From assembly GCA_964372115.1 (NCBI GenBank), contig CAYJPN010000020.1:38599-102598 (forward strand): a stretch of 64,000 nt of DNA, written 5' to 3'. Both the position numbers and the translations under genes were made by a program. Source of the stretch: CG2-30-36-16 sp964372115. GTDB lineage: Bacteria; Bacteroidota; Ignavibacteria; Ignavibacteriales; Ignavibacteriaceae. Numbering within the stretch: position 1 is the stretch's first letter; each line of letters opens with the position of its first letter. Under the pieces are notes generated by a model. The model ran no database searches, was not told the origin of the DNA, and saw only the letters and a program-made list of their open reading frames with translations. Positions 10,101-18,767 of the stretch are shown one piece after another.

Positions 10101-11381
10101 TAAATCCCAGCCTGCTTCACCTATATCATCCGCTGTTGATTTTAACATTTGTTTTACTTCTTCATTTGTAAAATTACCGAGGCTTCTTATTAATGATGCG
10201 GCGGCAGATACAAATGGCGCCGAAGCGGAGGTGCCGCTTATTATTGAGTAATTATCATTACGAGCAGTAGTTAAAATTGAAGAACCGGGAGCAACCATAT
10301 CTAATGTTGAACCGTAATTTGATCCGCCGGCTACATAATCCTGCTCAGTAGAATTTCCTATCGAAATAACTTCAGAATATCCGCTAGGGTAATGAGGTTC
10401 GTTAGAACCGGAGTTTCCCGCACTTGCTATAAGCACAAGGTTATGAAGATATGCGTATCTAACAACATCGCGAAGCACAAATGAAAAAGAATAATCACCG
10501 AAACTCATGTTTATAACTTTTGCACCCGATTGAACCGCGTATAAAATGGCGGCAGCGACATCATCTTCTTCACCGTACCCGCCCGGATCGAATGCGCGGA
10601 GATTAAGCATTTTTATTTTTGGCGCAGTACCGGCAATACCTGTCAAATTGTTTGTTTCAGCACCGGCTATTCCGGCAATATAAGTTCCGTGATTATTTTC
10701 ATCCATCGGATCATTATCCCAATTCAAATAATCTCCACCGGTTGAATCAAATGGAAAACCAACCCGATCAGTAAAATCCCAACCATGCCAATCATCAACA
10801 AAACCGTTATTATCATCATCAACACCGTTGCTGCTTTTGTCGCTCCCAAGGTTGTCTGTTCCGGTTTCACCTGTGTTTATATAAATTTTATTCTTTAAAT
10901 CGGTGTGAAGGTAATCAATTCCAGTATCAATTATAGCCAGCAAAACTGTGTCGGAACCCTGAGTAATATTCCATGCATCGAAAGCTTTTATTTTTTCTAA
11001 TGCCCATTGATCGCCCGCAAGACTGTCATTCGGGGTTATATCTGTTTTATAGTAATTTGCTTTTTGAATGTATTCAACATCTTCATCGGATAATAAATAA
11101 GTTCGATAATTTTGCAGGTCAGATTCATTTTCAAAATCAATTTTTATTATACGCGAAAGCACTTCATCATTTTTTATAATACCCTTTGCAAGATGATTTA
11201 CTTTCGCCACCTTGTTTAATGGTCTATTTACCGGATTATTTTTTAGTATTTGTTTATTTAAAACTTTTTGATTTATGGATTCAAAACTTACATTACTTTT
11301 ATATTTTACAAATAACGAAGTTTGAGAAAAAGAAAAGGACGATATGCAAAGAACGATAAGAACAAAAAGTTTAAACTTCAT
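7188..11381 (-). CDS. Secreted subtilisin-like (S8) peptidase with T9SS sorting domain
   Basis: A 1397-residue exported serine protease. Signal peptide at 1-19 (cut after SFSFSQ). An inhibitor-like prodomain follows to about 115. The S8 domain has Asp152 in AIIDTGID, His231 in NNHGTYIAG and Ser385 in SGTSASAP. After it come a beta-rich region and, from about 700 to 1020, repeated VCBS/FG-GAP-like blades with DxDxDGxxE-type loops (DIDNDGKME, DLNKNGNNE, DYNGDGNID, DVDADSKDE, DLNQNGVTE). A fibronectin-like module follows, then a T9SS type A sorting tail (YVYPNPARVNYG to the end). It should cross the outer membrane by type IX secretion. The start ATG sits inside the purF stop region with AAAGGAAATGT before it. 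Substrate unknown. Confidence 0.9.
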   Translation of the reverse strand: MKFKLFVLIVLCISSFSFSQTSLFVKYKSNVSFESINQKVLNKQILKNNPVNRPLNKVAKVNHLAKGIIKNDEVLSRIIKIDFENESDLQNYRTYLLSDEDVEYIQKANYYKTDITPNDSLAGDQWALEKIKAFDAWNITQGSDTVLLAIIDTGIDYLHTDLKNKIYINTGETGTDNLGSDKSSNGVDDDNNGFVDDWHGWDFTDRVGFPFDSTGGDYLNWDNDPMDENNHGTYIAGIAGAETNNLTGIAGTAPKIKMLNLRAFDPGGYGEEDDVAAAILYAVQSGAKVINMSFGDYSFSFVLRDVVRYAYLHNLVLIASAGNSGSNEPHYPSGYSEVISIGNSTEQDYVAGGSNYGSTLDMVAPGSSILTTARNDNYSIISGTSASAPFVSAAASLIRSLGNFTNEEVKQMLKSTADDIGEAGWDLKSGAGRLNLLKALSVVAPSVIKYDYPKQDFNTLKDTLNINATILSAYFSKYDLYYGTGLNPTSWNTLLTGIKNQTASERIYSLPLQTLPDTVYTLRLLVYLTNGGTMEERINFFVNKTPPKAQLISVGPAFYGEKATIMAAMHTDEPSVARMYYRKEGSTAFQFVTLDGFATNNQFIKNFHYGFIPKQLVEQGSTYEVYFEAENLVGLKTIIKDNNQNFIFVPAYDATIAAETDLPYTLPAGSIFDRPINLTTSDYDEVAVRELLNPRWTSIFKLQNNQLVKIDSVKEQIFRDFGDFNFNGKKDFLSSFVRDGFILEQSIQGSSKLDVKFADSSGGFWTVLTADIDNDGKMEALVIESDTSFAMWEINSTLQVQNKISLPNFSPKGPFQNQFDSPGAVVADLNKNGNNEIWMIDRDGDLFNYEYNGTGLVKGDVYSTEFLGSAAALSVGDYNGDGNIDLAVLLHSIDELDIAPFHRLIIFEYSNNTLMPIFDKAFVDPSSEFTAFFADYNNSIKFVDVDADSKDELVLFIYPYSYIFKYNAGKSTIISYKENINSNAVFAGDLNQNGVTEIGFPTINGIKFFEFTVSQKASTPYALSGHSSSTSQVVLTWNGAGDKFYVLRGPSTDSLTIIDSTLNNTYADNQVVNGLTYFYSIRAFDNSKFEKLSNSSAFVKIYVHKPAQVLSVINKTARAVLVSFDEKMWNTIDNLNSFSIIGLGSPNSISPANQFSYLLTFKDNLPHGNNRLVVNNIKDLYGSPIAADTISFNVVEVSLTDEFYLTSYEILSPYSIKLVFNLPVDETTATLAANYTFQPLNSVSSVSVDNSDKKIIYLNLSGNKPVGSIGIEYTLHVKNIKSSTGLAINSSAGSYIVLTGYAQNLNDVYVYPNPARVNYGKVTFANLPQRAKIIIWNINGKRVSELHETDGNGGVEYNLKDETGEQLNTGIYIFRIVKLDELNNEIEEKVGKFAVIK

Positions 11382-12855
11382 ACATTTCCTTTATAAAGTT
11401 GTGGTCTATTGTGGTTGGATAATTACCCGAAAAACATGCGGTGCAGAAATTTTTATCATCAGCCTCCTTTACAGCTTCAAGCATCTCATCAATGGTAAGA
11501 TATTCCAGGCTATCGACTTCAAGGTATTTTTCAATTTCTTTAATATTACCCCCAACACGGGTTGCAATAAGTTCATCGCGACTTGGAAAGTCCATTCCGT
11601 AATAACAGGGATGCATAATAGGCGGCGAACTAATACGCAAATGAATTGCTTTAGGGTTTGCTTCTTTTATCAAATTAACCAATTGTTTTGATGTTGTACC
11701 GCGAACAATTGAATCATCAACCACTACAACTGTTTTTCCCTCAAGAACTCCTTTTACAATATTAAATTTTATTCTAACGCCAATTTCCCGGTTCTTCTGT
11801 CCTGGCTGAATAAATGTTCTGCCGATATAGTGACTGCGTATCAATCCGATGTCAGGTTTGCAGTTTATCCCTTGCTTTTCAAGCTCGCGCTGGTAACCAA
11901 GCGCAGTTGTGTTCGAGCTGTCGGGTACGCTTATTACAATTACTTTATCTCCATCAGGATCATTAACAGGATGTTTGCGTGCGAGTACTTTTCCAAGCCT
12001 GCGGCGCATTTTATCAACATTATGTCCGAATATAAAACTATCCGGTCGGGAAAAATAAATGAATTCAAAAATGCAATGCTTTTGTGCGGGAAGTTCTTTT
12101 TCTGATATTTTATAAGATTTAATTTCTTTTGTTTCTATAGTTTCTATATCAATAACAATCATTTCACCGGGATCAACTTCACGCAAAAACTGCCCGCTGT
12201 TTATATCAAACGCGCATGTTTCGGAAGCAACCATAAACGAACCGTTCAGCCGTCCGAGAGCAAGCGGGCGAAATCCGTAGGGATCGCGTGCAGCTATTAG
12301 TTTATCGTTCGTCATTATCACAAGGCAGTACGCTCCTTCAATACGCTGAAGAGCTCCCCTGATCTGATCAATCGGGTTTTCGAGTTTGCTGCGAGCTATA
12401 AGGTGTAAAATTACTTCTGTATCGCTTGACGTTTGAAAAATTGCTCCATCATTTACAAGCTCCTCTCGAAGTTGGGTGGCGTTTGTGAGATTACCATTAT
12501 GAGCCACCGAAAGATTTCCGAGCCGGTAATTAACAATAAATGGCTGTATATTTTTGCGCGATTTTGATGATCCGGTAGTTGAATAACGGTTATGCCCAAT
12601 AGCTACTGAGCCTTTTAATTCATCACCAAAAACTGAGGAATCTGCAAAAACCTCCGATACAAGTCCGCTACCTTTAATAATATTAAAATGAATTTTTCCT
12701 TTTTCATCGGATTCTCTCGTTACAATTCCGCATGCTTCCTGTCCTCGGTGCTGAAGAGCGTGAAGTCCGTAATAAGTATGCAACGCTGCGTCTTTACTCC
12801 CGTAAATACCAAATATTCCGCAAAAGCTTTTAGGTTTATCGTCTAAGTAGTCCAT
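11371..12855 (-). CDS. purF: Amidophosphoribosyltransferase
   Basis: First committed enzyme of purine synthesis: PRPP plus glutamine gives phosphoribosylamine. The N-terminal Ntn-type glutaminase domain begins at Cys12 (CGIFGIYG), so an 11-residue propeptide must be removed, as in the Bacillus-type enzyme. ALQHRGQEACGI, GHNRYSTTG and AHNGNLTN follow. The phosphoribosyltransferase domain carries the PRPP loop VVVDDSIVRGTTS. Cysteines in CTACFSG near the end could be iron-sulfur ligands, as in Bacillus PurF. At 494 residues it is full length. Its stop overlaps the start of the secreted S8 peptidase by 11 bases, an odd operon partner. I see no purine riboswitch upstream. Confidence 0.95.
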   Translation of the reverse strand: MDYLDDKPKSFCGIFGIYGSKDAALHTYYGLHALQHRGQEACGIVTRESDEKGKIHFNIIKGSGLVSEVFADSSVFGDELKGSVAIGHNRYSTTGSSKSRKNIQPFIVNYRLGNLSVAHNGNLTNATQLREELVNDGAIFQTSSDTEVILHLIARSKLENPIDQIRGALQRIEGAYCLVIMTNDKLIAARDPYGFRPLALGRLNGSFMVASETCAFDINSGQFLREVDPGEMIVIDIETIETKEIKSYKISEKELPAQKHCIFEFIYFSRPDSFIFGHNVDKMRRRLGKVLARKHPVNDPDGDKVIVISVPDSSNTTALGYQRELEKQGINCKPDIGLIRSHYIGRTFIQPGQKNREIGVRIKFNIVKGVLEGKTVVVVDDSIVRGTTSKQLVNLIKEANPKAIHLRISSPPIMHPCYYGMDFPSRDELIATRVGGNIKEIEKYLEVDSLEYLTIDEMLEAVKEADDKNFCTACFSGNYPTTIDHNFIKEMYEV

Positions 12856-13179
12856 TTCCTCTTATCAATTTATCCAAAGATTAGGAACAAAGTTAACCAT
12901 TTCTATTCACTTGAAAAAATAGAATAGAGGAGAAAAAGAAAAAAGGTATTTTTAAGTAGCAAAGGAATTGTTGATATGAAGGATTCTTCAGAATTTTTAA
13001 AAAAAACTTTTCCAAACTTAGCCGAATACTCGAATTCCGGAGGTTAATTCTTTTGGAAAAGGAATAAAGATAGTTACAAAATCGAGAATCCTTCGGTGAA
13101 ATGGATGAGACTTTTAGAAGTTGCAAACTTTTGAGAGGTATTCCAAATTTTACGAATACCCCAAAATTACTCGCAAATA
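12856..13179. other. 324-base gap upstream of purF, no gene supported
   Basis: AT-rich spacer between purF and a small STAS-like gene, both minus strand. It holds a short inverted repeat, GGTATTC at 13137-13143 with GAATACC at 13154-13160, just below the STAS-like gene; it lacks a T-tract on either strand, so it is a weak terminator candidate. GAAGGATTCTTC and GAGAATCCTTCGG also lie about 100 bases apart in inverted orientation. The minus-strand reading frame inside has low-complexity Phe/Lys content and no family resemblance. Confidence 0.4.
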
Positions 13180-13551
13180 TTATTCGTCACCTGCAAGCCA
13201 GGCATAGGCATGAGCTGTAGTATTAAAGTATTTAAAACTACTCCATCTAACATTTGGATCTGTCTGTTCTAAATAAGGACTTTCGTTGATATCACCGGAG
13301 ATGACAATTGCGATTTTATCATGCCGGGTAAATCCAAAATGCTCGAGAGAATTTCCATCGGTGTATATTCTGTAATTTTCCTCCCCGAGAATAGTATTTG
13401 AGTGATCCAATAAAAAATGTTTGCAGTTGTATTCACGAGCAATTTCTATCGCGTCTATTGAATATTGTTGAGCAATTTTAAAATTTACTCTTCCCTCGAC
13501 GTTAACTTGAACTATTTCTTTTTCTTCTATGTAATTAATCGTACAACTCAT
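13180..13551 (-). CDS. Small cytoplasmic STAS/SpoIIAA-like domain protein
   Basis: A 123-residue soluble protein without signal or membrane segment. The pattern of a beta hairpin (VQVNVEGRVNFKIAQQYSID), a helix, a central strand KHFLLDHSNT, then KIAIVISGD and an aromatic C-terminus (SSFKYFNTTAHAYAWL) looks like the SpoIIAA-like/STAS fold, which carries small regulatory or lipid-binding proteins. No catalytic residues can be named. It stands alone on the minus strand, with structured non-coding DNA upstream. The family call is from pattern only and could be wrong; the gene itself is likely real. Confidence 0.6.
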   Translation of the reverse strand: MSCTINYIEEKEIVQVNVEGRVNFKIAQQYSIDAIEIAREYNCKHFLLDHSNTILGEENYRIYTDGNSLEHFGFTRHDKIAIVISGDINESPYLEQTDPNVRWSSFKYFNTTAHAYAWLAGDE

Positions 13552-13641
13552 TACAAAATTCTTTCAATATTTTATCATTTTTAAAACCCAGCAGAATGGG
13601 TACAACATAATCTTATTTTACGGCAGTTGAAATGGCAATCG

Positions 13642-13695
13642 GGATGCAAATACCCCTGAGAGTCAACTCTGACTATCGCTTTGGAATTTGCATGA
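13642..13695. repeat. Nested inverted repeat upstream of the STAS-like gene
   Basis: ATGCAAAT at 13644-13651 and ATTTGCAT at 13686-13693 are perfect inverted repeats of 8 bases. Between them AGAGT-CA-ACTCT forms a second small palindrome. The arrangement would fold as a two-storey hairpin in RNA or give a symmetric operator in DNA. It lies about 95-140 bases upstream of the minus-strand start of the STAS-like gene and outside any coding region, so a regulatory role is possible. Confidence 0.4.
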
Positions 13696-13745
13696 ATGGA
13701 AATCGCATCGATTAAGAAAAAGAAGATATATTTTTTTACATTATA

Positions 13746-13769
13746 CCGGTGGCTTTTTGCAGCCGCCGG
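13746..13769. terminator. GC-rich hairpin after the M1 peptidase gene
   Basis: CCGGTGGCT and AGCCGCCGG pair over nine bases with one G-T wobble around a six-base loop. It stands about 70 bases beyond the stop of the M1 aminopeptidase in the direction of transcription and could end that transcript. There is no run of T after the hairpin on either strand, so it may instead be an mRNA-stabilising structure. Confidence 0.4.
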
Positions 13770-13836
13770 CAAAAAATAGAATTATTTTTTCTTTTCTTAA
13801 ACTTTACTACCTAAACTTTTACTCTTCCTCTTTCAC

Positions 13837-16149
13837 TTACTTCAATATTTGCATCTTTTTTACTGCCTTAAAACTTCCAGCTTCTATTTTATAAAAATAA
13901 ACTCCGCTCGTTAACCCGTTAAATGTTGCAGAATTGAATGTAATTTCGTGACTTCCTGCTTCTTTGTAATCATTAACAAGTTCAGCCACCTCTTTACCGA
14001 GTATATCAAATATTTTTAAACTTACTATTGCTCCTTCGGGTAGTTCATAGCTAATAGTTGTAACAGGATTAAAAGGGTTCGGGTAGTTTTGGTTAAGCGC
14101 AAATCTTTCAGGTTTTATCCCAGCCGCAACATTTATTTTGGAGCTGTATTTGTAACTTCCGTCAAAATCAATTTGTTTTAATCGGTAAGTATAAGTTCCA
14201 AAATGAGCGATAATATCTGTATAAGAATATACATGACGAAGTGACGATGTTCCGTTTCCCTCAACAAAACCAACTTTTTCCCAATTTAAAATCAAATTGT
14301 TTTGCGATTTTGAAGCACGCTCAATTTCAAAACCCCGGTTATTTATTTCGCTTGCTGTAGTCCAATCAAGTACAACAAAACTATTTTTTGATGTTCCTGT
14401 AAAACTTGTAAACTCAACCGGCAGAGGCGGAATTACAGAAATAGATGCTTGTTTTAACACTATATTGTTATATGGATCGAATGTAACTCCGGTAGGTTGA
14501 TGATTAAACTGCCACATATAAACCTGGTTATTGGCATCGTTCATAACGCGGATAACAGTATCGGGCGTGCTTATAAATGATATTTTCACTTCAATTGGCA
14601 TTTTATGGAACGATGTGTTTGTCTGTGTTTGTTTTGCTACAAAACCAACCTGCCATAAATTGGTGCCGGCGCCGGTAATCCAATAATTATTGGCGTACAC
14701 GGGATGATTAGGCTGATAAATCCATTCATCAAAAAACCATGTTAGGTCTTCGCCGTAAGCTGCGCTCATGTGATCTTTAAAGTCTGAAATAACAGCACTT
14801 TTATATTTTAGAGCAGGATCGTTGGCATAGTTATGCAAACCCTGGAAGTAAGCCTGATCGCCAATAACATATCTTAAAAGATGATGTACACATGCGCCTT
14901 TTTGATATGTAATAGCGTAATTGAATAATGTGTTTGCATTTGGAGTGGTAATAGCCCAAGCAGGATTACTTATAGCCCAACCGGGATTTGAAGATAAATA
15001 TGTTGATGCATCGCTGTTAATTTCAGATTTATAAGACGAATAACCTGATTTATGTTCAATCCAGAGTGCTTCAGTGTAAGTAGCAAATCCTTCGTTAAGC
15101 CATATATCAGCCCATGTAGCGCAGGTAATCATATCACCAAACCATTGATGTGCATATTCATGTGCAATGAGGCTTTCATACCAACAGTTAGGACAAATAC
15201 TGGTTAATGTTTGGTTTTCCATTCCGCCCCAAACAAATTGATTGTTTAAGGAAGCGAATCCATTTTTTTCAAACGGGTGTTCCCCAAATAACTGCGAAAA
15301 TACTGTTGTCATCTGAAGAAGTGATGTCTCAATAGCTCTAATCGATGAAACGCTTTCACCCGCATTCCAATAAAATCTCATAGGAACGCTGTCAGTAGGA
15401 TTAGAAAGTTTATGCCAGTAAACAATGTCAAGGTTGTAATTTACTTTTCCAGTCATAACCATTAGATAAGTCGCAACCGGATCGCGGCTAATCCATTGAT
15501 AATAAATTGAATCTGCTGTTTTTATAGAATCTGCTAATCTTCCGTTTGAACCAAGTTTTACAGACACCGGAACTTTTGCAGTCAAATTCAAGGTTGCTTT
15601 GTCGGAGGGTTTATCCCAGCATGGAAACCACTTGCGGGCGCCTTCCGGTTCGCAATCTGTAAAAAGAAAACCGTTGCTCACGAATATAGCTCCATCACTA
15701 ACATTTTTGTGCTTATAATAAATTTTTACCTCCGCAATTTCGCCGGGGTTATAAGTTCTATTTAAAGTTAGGGTAATCAAATTTGAAGCATGAATAAATG
15801 AAACGGCTGCCATCGATACAGAATCAATTTGCAACGAACTTTGAACTGCGTTTAATTTTATTGAATTTAAAGTGCTGTCGACTTGAAACTTTATTATCAC
15901 CGATCCAGTAAATGATTTAGGATATGGTGAAATAAAACAGCTATACAAATCAAGATTCATTTTATAATCGAGCACATTAAAAGAATGTTTTATATCAGCG
16001 TTTGTATTTTCAATAAAAGAATTAGGCGAGTTAGATTTTTGCTGAGAACAAAGTGCAGAACCGCTTAGAGTTTGTGGGTTGTCCTGCGCAAATGTAAAAG
16101 TTGCAAAAAATAAAAACAAAAAAACAGTAGTAACAACTTTATATGTCAT
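13837..16149 (-). CDS. Secreted M1-family aminopeptidase with T9SS sorting domain
   Basis: Exported zinc metallopeptidase removing N-terminal residues from peptides. Signal peptide at 1-21 (ends TFTFAQ). The M1 N-terminal beta domain is followed by the substrate motif GGMEN (308-312) and zinc site HEYAHQWFGD (His330, Glu331, His334), with the third ligand Glu353 in WLNEGFATY. From about 585 come a T9SS-associated beta module and a sorting tail starting NYPNPFNP, typical of Ignavibacteria, so it should be secreted or surface-attached by type IX secretion. It ends well short of ERAP-like length because the helical C-terminal domain is replaced. No operon partner; a hairpin follows downstream. 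Confidence 0.92.
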   Translation of the reverse strand: MTYKVVTTVFLFLFFATFTFAQDNPQTLSGSALCSQQKSNSPNSFIENTNADIKHSFNVLDYKMNLDLYSCFISPYPKSFTGSVIIKFQVDSTLNSIKLNAVQSSLQIDSVSMAAVSFIHASNLITLTLNRTYNPGEIAEVKIYYKHKNVSDGAIFVSNGFLFTDCEPEGARKWFPCWDKPSDKATLNLTAKVPVSVKLGSNGRLADSIKTADSIYYQWISRDPVATYLMVMTGKVNYNLDIVYWHKLSNPTDSVPMRFYWNAGESVSSIRAIETSLLQMTTVFSQLFGEHPFEKNGFASLNNQFVWGGMENQTLTSICPNCWYESLIAHEYAHQWFGDMITCATWADIWLNEGFATYTEALWIEHKSGYSSYKSEINSDASTYLSSNPGWAISNPAWAITTPNANTLFNYAITYQKGACVHHLLRYVIGDQAYFQGLHNYANDPALKYKSAVISDFKDHMSAAYGEDLTWFFDEWIYQPNHPVYANNYWITGAGTNLWQVGFVAKQTQTNTSFHKMPIEVKISFISTPDTVIRVMNDANNQVYMWQFNHQPTGVTFDPYNNIVLKQASISVIPPLPVEFTSFTGTSKNSFVVLDWTTASEINNRGFEIERASKSQNNLILNWEKVGFVEGNGTSSLRHVYSYTDIIAHFGTYTYRLKQIDFDGSYKYSSKINVAAGIKPERFALNQNYPNPFNPVTTISYELPEGAIVSLKIFDILGKEVAELVNDYKEAGSHEITFNSATFNGLTSGVYFYKIEAGSFKAVKKMQILK

Positions 16150-16231
16150 CGGAATAATCCTCGGTAATTAAAATTTGAGATTGTACTAAATTACGCCAAG
16201 CAAAATTAAAAACGAAGTACAAATTATTTGT

Positions 16232-16283
16232 AAATAAAAAAGCGGTTAAGAAGGGAACAATTTGTTCATCCGCCTATCCGCTT
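16232..16283 (-). terminator. Terminator after typA
   Basis: Read on the minus strand, AAGCGG and CCGCTT pair around an inner palindrome (GAACAA-T-TTGTTC), and the hairpin is followed at once by TTTTTTATTT. It lies 41 bases after the typA stop. The loop is large, but the T-tract and position fit an intrinsic terminator. Confidence 0.6.
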
Positions 16284-16324
16284 ATAATTCAATAAATTTT
16301 ACAGGTACTTTTTTCCCTTATATA

Positions 16325-18184
16325 CTAATTGGATTGTAACATTGCCTGCTCTTGCGCATCTTTTTGTTTTGCTGCAAGTCGTGCGTTTTTTCTATCCATA
16401 TCGGTTAAGTAGCGTTTACGAATTCGAATGCTGCTTGGAGTTACCTCAACATATTCGTCATCGGTTATCCATTCAATTGCCTGCTCAAGTGTGTGAATTG
16501 TCGGTGGTTCTAATCTTATAGCTTCATCAGCGCCGCTTGAGCGCATATTAGAAAGCTGTTTTGTCTTGTTCACATTTACGTGCATATCATTGTTTCGGGA
16601 GTTTTCGCCAACTACCATACCTTCGTAAACACTTGTGCCTGGATCAATAAAAAAGACGGAACGTTCTTGAAGTTTATACATTGCATAAGCTGATGCAACA
16701 CCTGTTTCCATTGCTACAAGTGCGCCGCGCTGGCGGTGTGTAATTTCACCTTTGAATGGTTCATATCCTTCAAAGTTATGATGAAGAATTCCTGTGCCTC
16801 TTGTATCAGTCATAAATTCGGCGCGGTATCCAATAAGTCCACGTGATGGTATTAAGAATTCGAGACGTGTATTATCATTAAAGGTAATCATGTTTTTCAT
16901 TTCACCTTTACGTTTTCCAAGTTTTTCTATCACTATTCCAACGTAATCCGCCGGTACGTCAATAATAACATGTTCCATCGGTTCTGAAAGAACATCATGA
17001 ATTCTTTTCATAATAACTTCAGGCTTACTAAGCTGAAGTTCAAAATTTTCTCGACGCATGTTTTCAATTAATATTGCGAGATGAAGTTCTCCACGCCCGC
17101 TCACTTTGAACACATCCGGTGAGTCGGTCATTTCAACTCGTAAACTTACATTGGATTTTAACTCCCTCGAAAGTCTTTCGCTTATGTTTCTGGTTGTTAC
17201 ATACTTCCCTTCTAAACCTGCAAAGGGAGAATTATTAACCATAAAATTCATAGTAATTGTAGGTTCGTCGATCGCTACAAAAGGCAGCGGCTCCGCTTTT
17301 TTAGGATCACACAAAGTATCACCTATATCAACATCCTCAAGTCCGGCAATTGCACCGATATCCCCGGCTTCAATTAAATCGGTTTCTACACGTGCAATGT
17401 TTTGGAAGATATAAAGCTTTGTAATCTTTGCATTTGTTCTATCTCCCTCTCGTGAAATCAGCACTATGTTATCGCCAACTTTTATACTGCCGTTATGAAT
17501 CCTGCCGACACCGATTCTTCCGAGGTAATCGTTATAATCAATAGCTGAGATCAGCATCTGAAACGGAGCTTCGAGATCGCAGATAGGTCCGGATACTTCA
17601 TTTACAATTTTTTCAAAGAGTGGTTGTAGATTCTCGCTTTCGTCATCAAGATTGATCTTAGCGATGCCCTGCTTTGCGATTGCATAAACGTATGGAAAAT
17701 CCAACTGATCATCGGTTGCGCCAAGAGATACGAATAAATCAAAAATTTCGTTCAATACTTCGTCTGGTCGCGCGTCTTTTCTGTCAATTTTGTTAATAAC
17801 AACAATCGGTTTTAAACCAAGTTCAAGAGATTTTTTTAAAACAAATTTGGTTTGAGGAAGCGGACCTTCAGCGGCATCTACCAATAAAAGAACACCCGTA
17901 ACCATTTTTAGTGTACGTTCAACCTCACCCCCAAAATCAGCGTGACCGGGAGTATCTATAATATTAATTTTATAGTTTTTATAATGAACGCTTAAATTTT
18001 TTGCGAGAATGGTAATTCCACGTTCTTTTTCAATAGCATTCGAGTCCATAACACGTTTTTCTACATGCTGATTAGCACGCCAAGCGCCGGTTTGTTTTAG
18101 CATATGATCTACAAGAGTAGTTTTGCCGTGATCGACATGCGCAATAATTGCAATATTCCTAATATCTTCTCTAACCTTATTCAC
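16325..18184 (-). CDS. typA: Ribosome-associated GTPase TypA/BipA
   Basis: Translational GTPase that binds the ribosome and supports 50S assembly and stress adaptation. GTPase motifs are clear: AHVDHGKTTL, DTPGHADFGGEV and NKIDRKDA. The EF-G-like domain III/V pattern follows, and the BipA-specific C-terminal domain contains RGTGILHHNF and GVASAYAMYKLQERS. I set the start at the GTG at 18184 because AGGAG lies four bases before it and the family begins with the residues right after it. Reading on to an ATG at 18241 would add 19 hydrophobic residues foreign to TypA. This gives 619 residues, the usual length. The final residues are rich in Lys, Gln and Ala. Confidence 0.93.
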   Translation of the reverse strand: MNKVREDIRNIAIIAHVDHGKTTLVDHMLKQTGAWRANQHVEKRVMDSNAIEKERGITILAKNLSVHYKNYKINIIDTPGHADFGGEVERTLKMVTGVLLLVDAAEGPLPQTKFVLKKSLELGLKPIVVINKIDRKDARPDEVLNEIFDLFVSLGATDDQLDFPYVYAIAKQGIAKINLDDESENLQPLFEKIVNEVSGPICDLEAPFQMLISAIDYNDYLGRIGVGRIHNGSIKVGDNIVLISREGDRTNAKITKLYIFQNIARVETDLIEAGDIGAIAGLEDVDIGDTLCDPKKAEPLPFVAIDEPTITMNFMVNNSPFAGLEGKYVTTRNISERLSRELKSNVSLRVEMTDSPDVFKVSGRGELHLAILIENMRRENFELQLSKPEVIMKRIHDVLSEPMEHVIIDVPADYVGIVIEKLGKRKGEMKNMITFNDNTRLEFLIPSRGLIGYRAEFMTDTRGTGILHHNFEGYEPFKGEITHRQRGALVAMETGVASAYAMYKLQERSVFFIDPGTSVYEGMVVGENSRNNDMHVNVNKTKQLSNMRSSGADEAIRLEPPTIHTLEQAIEWITDDEYVEVTPSSIRIRKRYLTDMDRKNARLAAKQKDAQEQAMLQSN

Positions 18185-18305
18185 AAATCTCCTGGTAAAT
18201 ATAAAAATTGAAGCAATAAATATAGATAAGCGGAGGTGCATTTACAATGGAATAGGAGTAACCCCGTGAAGCAATTTTGGGGCTTAAAATAACGGTTTAG
18301 TTATT

Positions 18306-18596
18306 CTATGTTATTATTTGGGTGTTCAGTGCTATTTCTTCAAGAACAGATGATACTTTCAGGCAGTTTGTCATTTCCCCTTTAAAAACTATTGCCCTCC
18401 CCTTTACATGAACTTCGAATGCATATCCCCTTGCACTTTCATACGAACAATTGGTAGCTTTTATTAACTGCAAAATTACCTCATCAAACGTATGCCAGTC
18501 GTCATTGTATAGAATAACCCGACTTTCGAGACCGATGATTGTTTCTTCTTCAGTTAATACTTCAATTTCCGGAAGTTCAAATTTTTTCTTTTCCAT
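18306..18596 (-). CDS. clpS: ATP-dependent Clp protease adaptor ClpS
   Basis: Small adaptor that delivers N-degron substrates to ClpAP or ClpCP. The core pattern is present: VILYNDDWHTFDEVI (NDD at 31-33) and EVHVKGRAIV (His63), whose Asn, Asp and His residues line the N-end binding pocket in known ClpS. At 96 residues it has the normal length, with a flexible N-terminal tail of about 25 residues. No clpA or clpC neighbour is in the window. It is divergent from etfB across a 171-base gap. The pocket's hydrophobic gatekeeper cannot be assigned by eye, so specificity is left open. Confidence 0.85.
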   Translation of the reverse strand: MEKKKFELPEIEVLTEEETIIGLESRVILYNDDWHTFDEVILQLIKATNCSYESARGYAFEVHVKGRAIVFKGEMTNCLKVSSVLEEIALNTQIIT

Positions 18597-18767
18597 GGGG
18601 CAAATTTACACAACCGGAACTATTATTTAAAGTCTTTTCCGTCAACTACCTGTATTAAAAATTATATTTGCACTTTCTGCTAAACATTCACGTTACAATA
18701 GTTTGATTTTATACGGGGGTATGGTTATATTTTTCTTATTAAAAACAAAGCACTATTTGGAGGTTTA

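Noticed and set aside
12856..12960. Purine riboswitch before purF
   Set aside because: I see no three-way junction or conserved loop sequences of that class.
12893..13126. Minus-strand frame of 77 codons upstream of purF
   Set aside because: Low-complexity Phe, Ser and Lys content, no ribosome site and no family resemblance.
18185..18241. N-terminal extension of TypA from an upstream ATG
   Set aside because: The family starts right after the GTG at 18184, which has AGGAG in front; the extension is a chance hydrophobic stretch.
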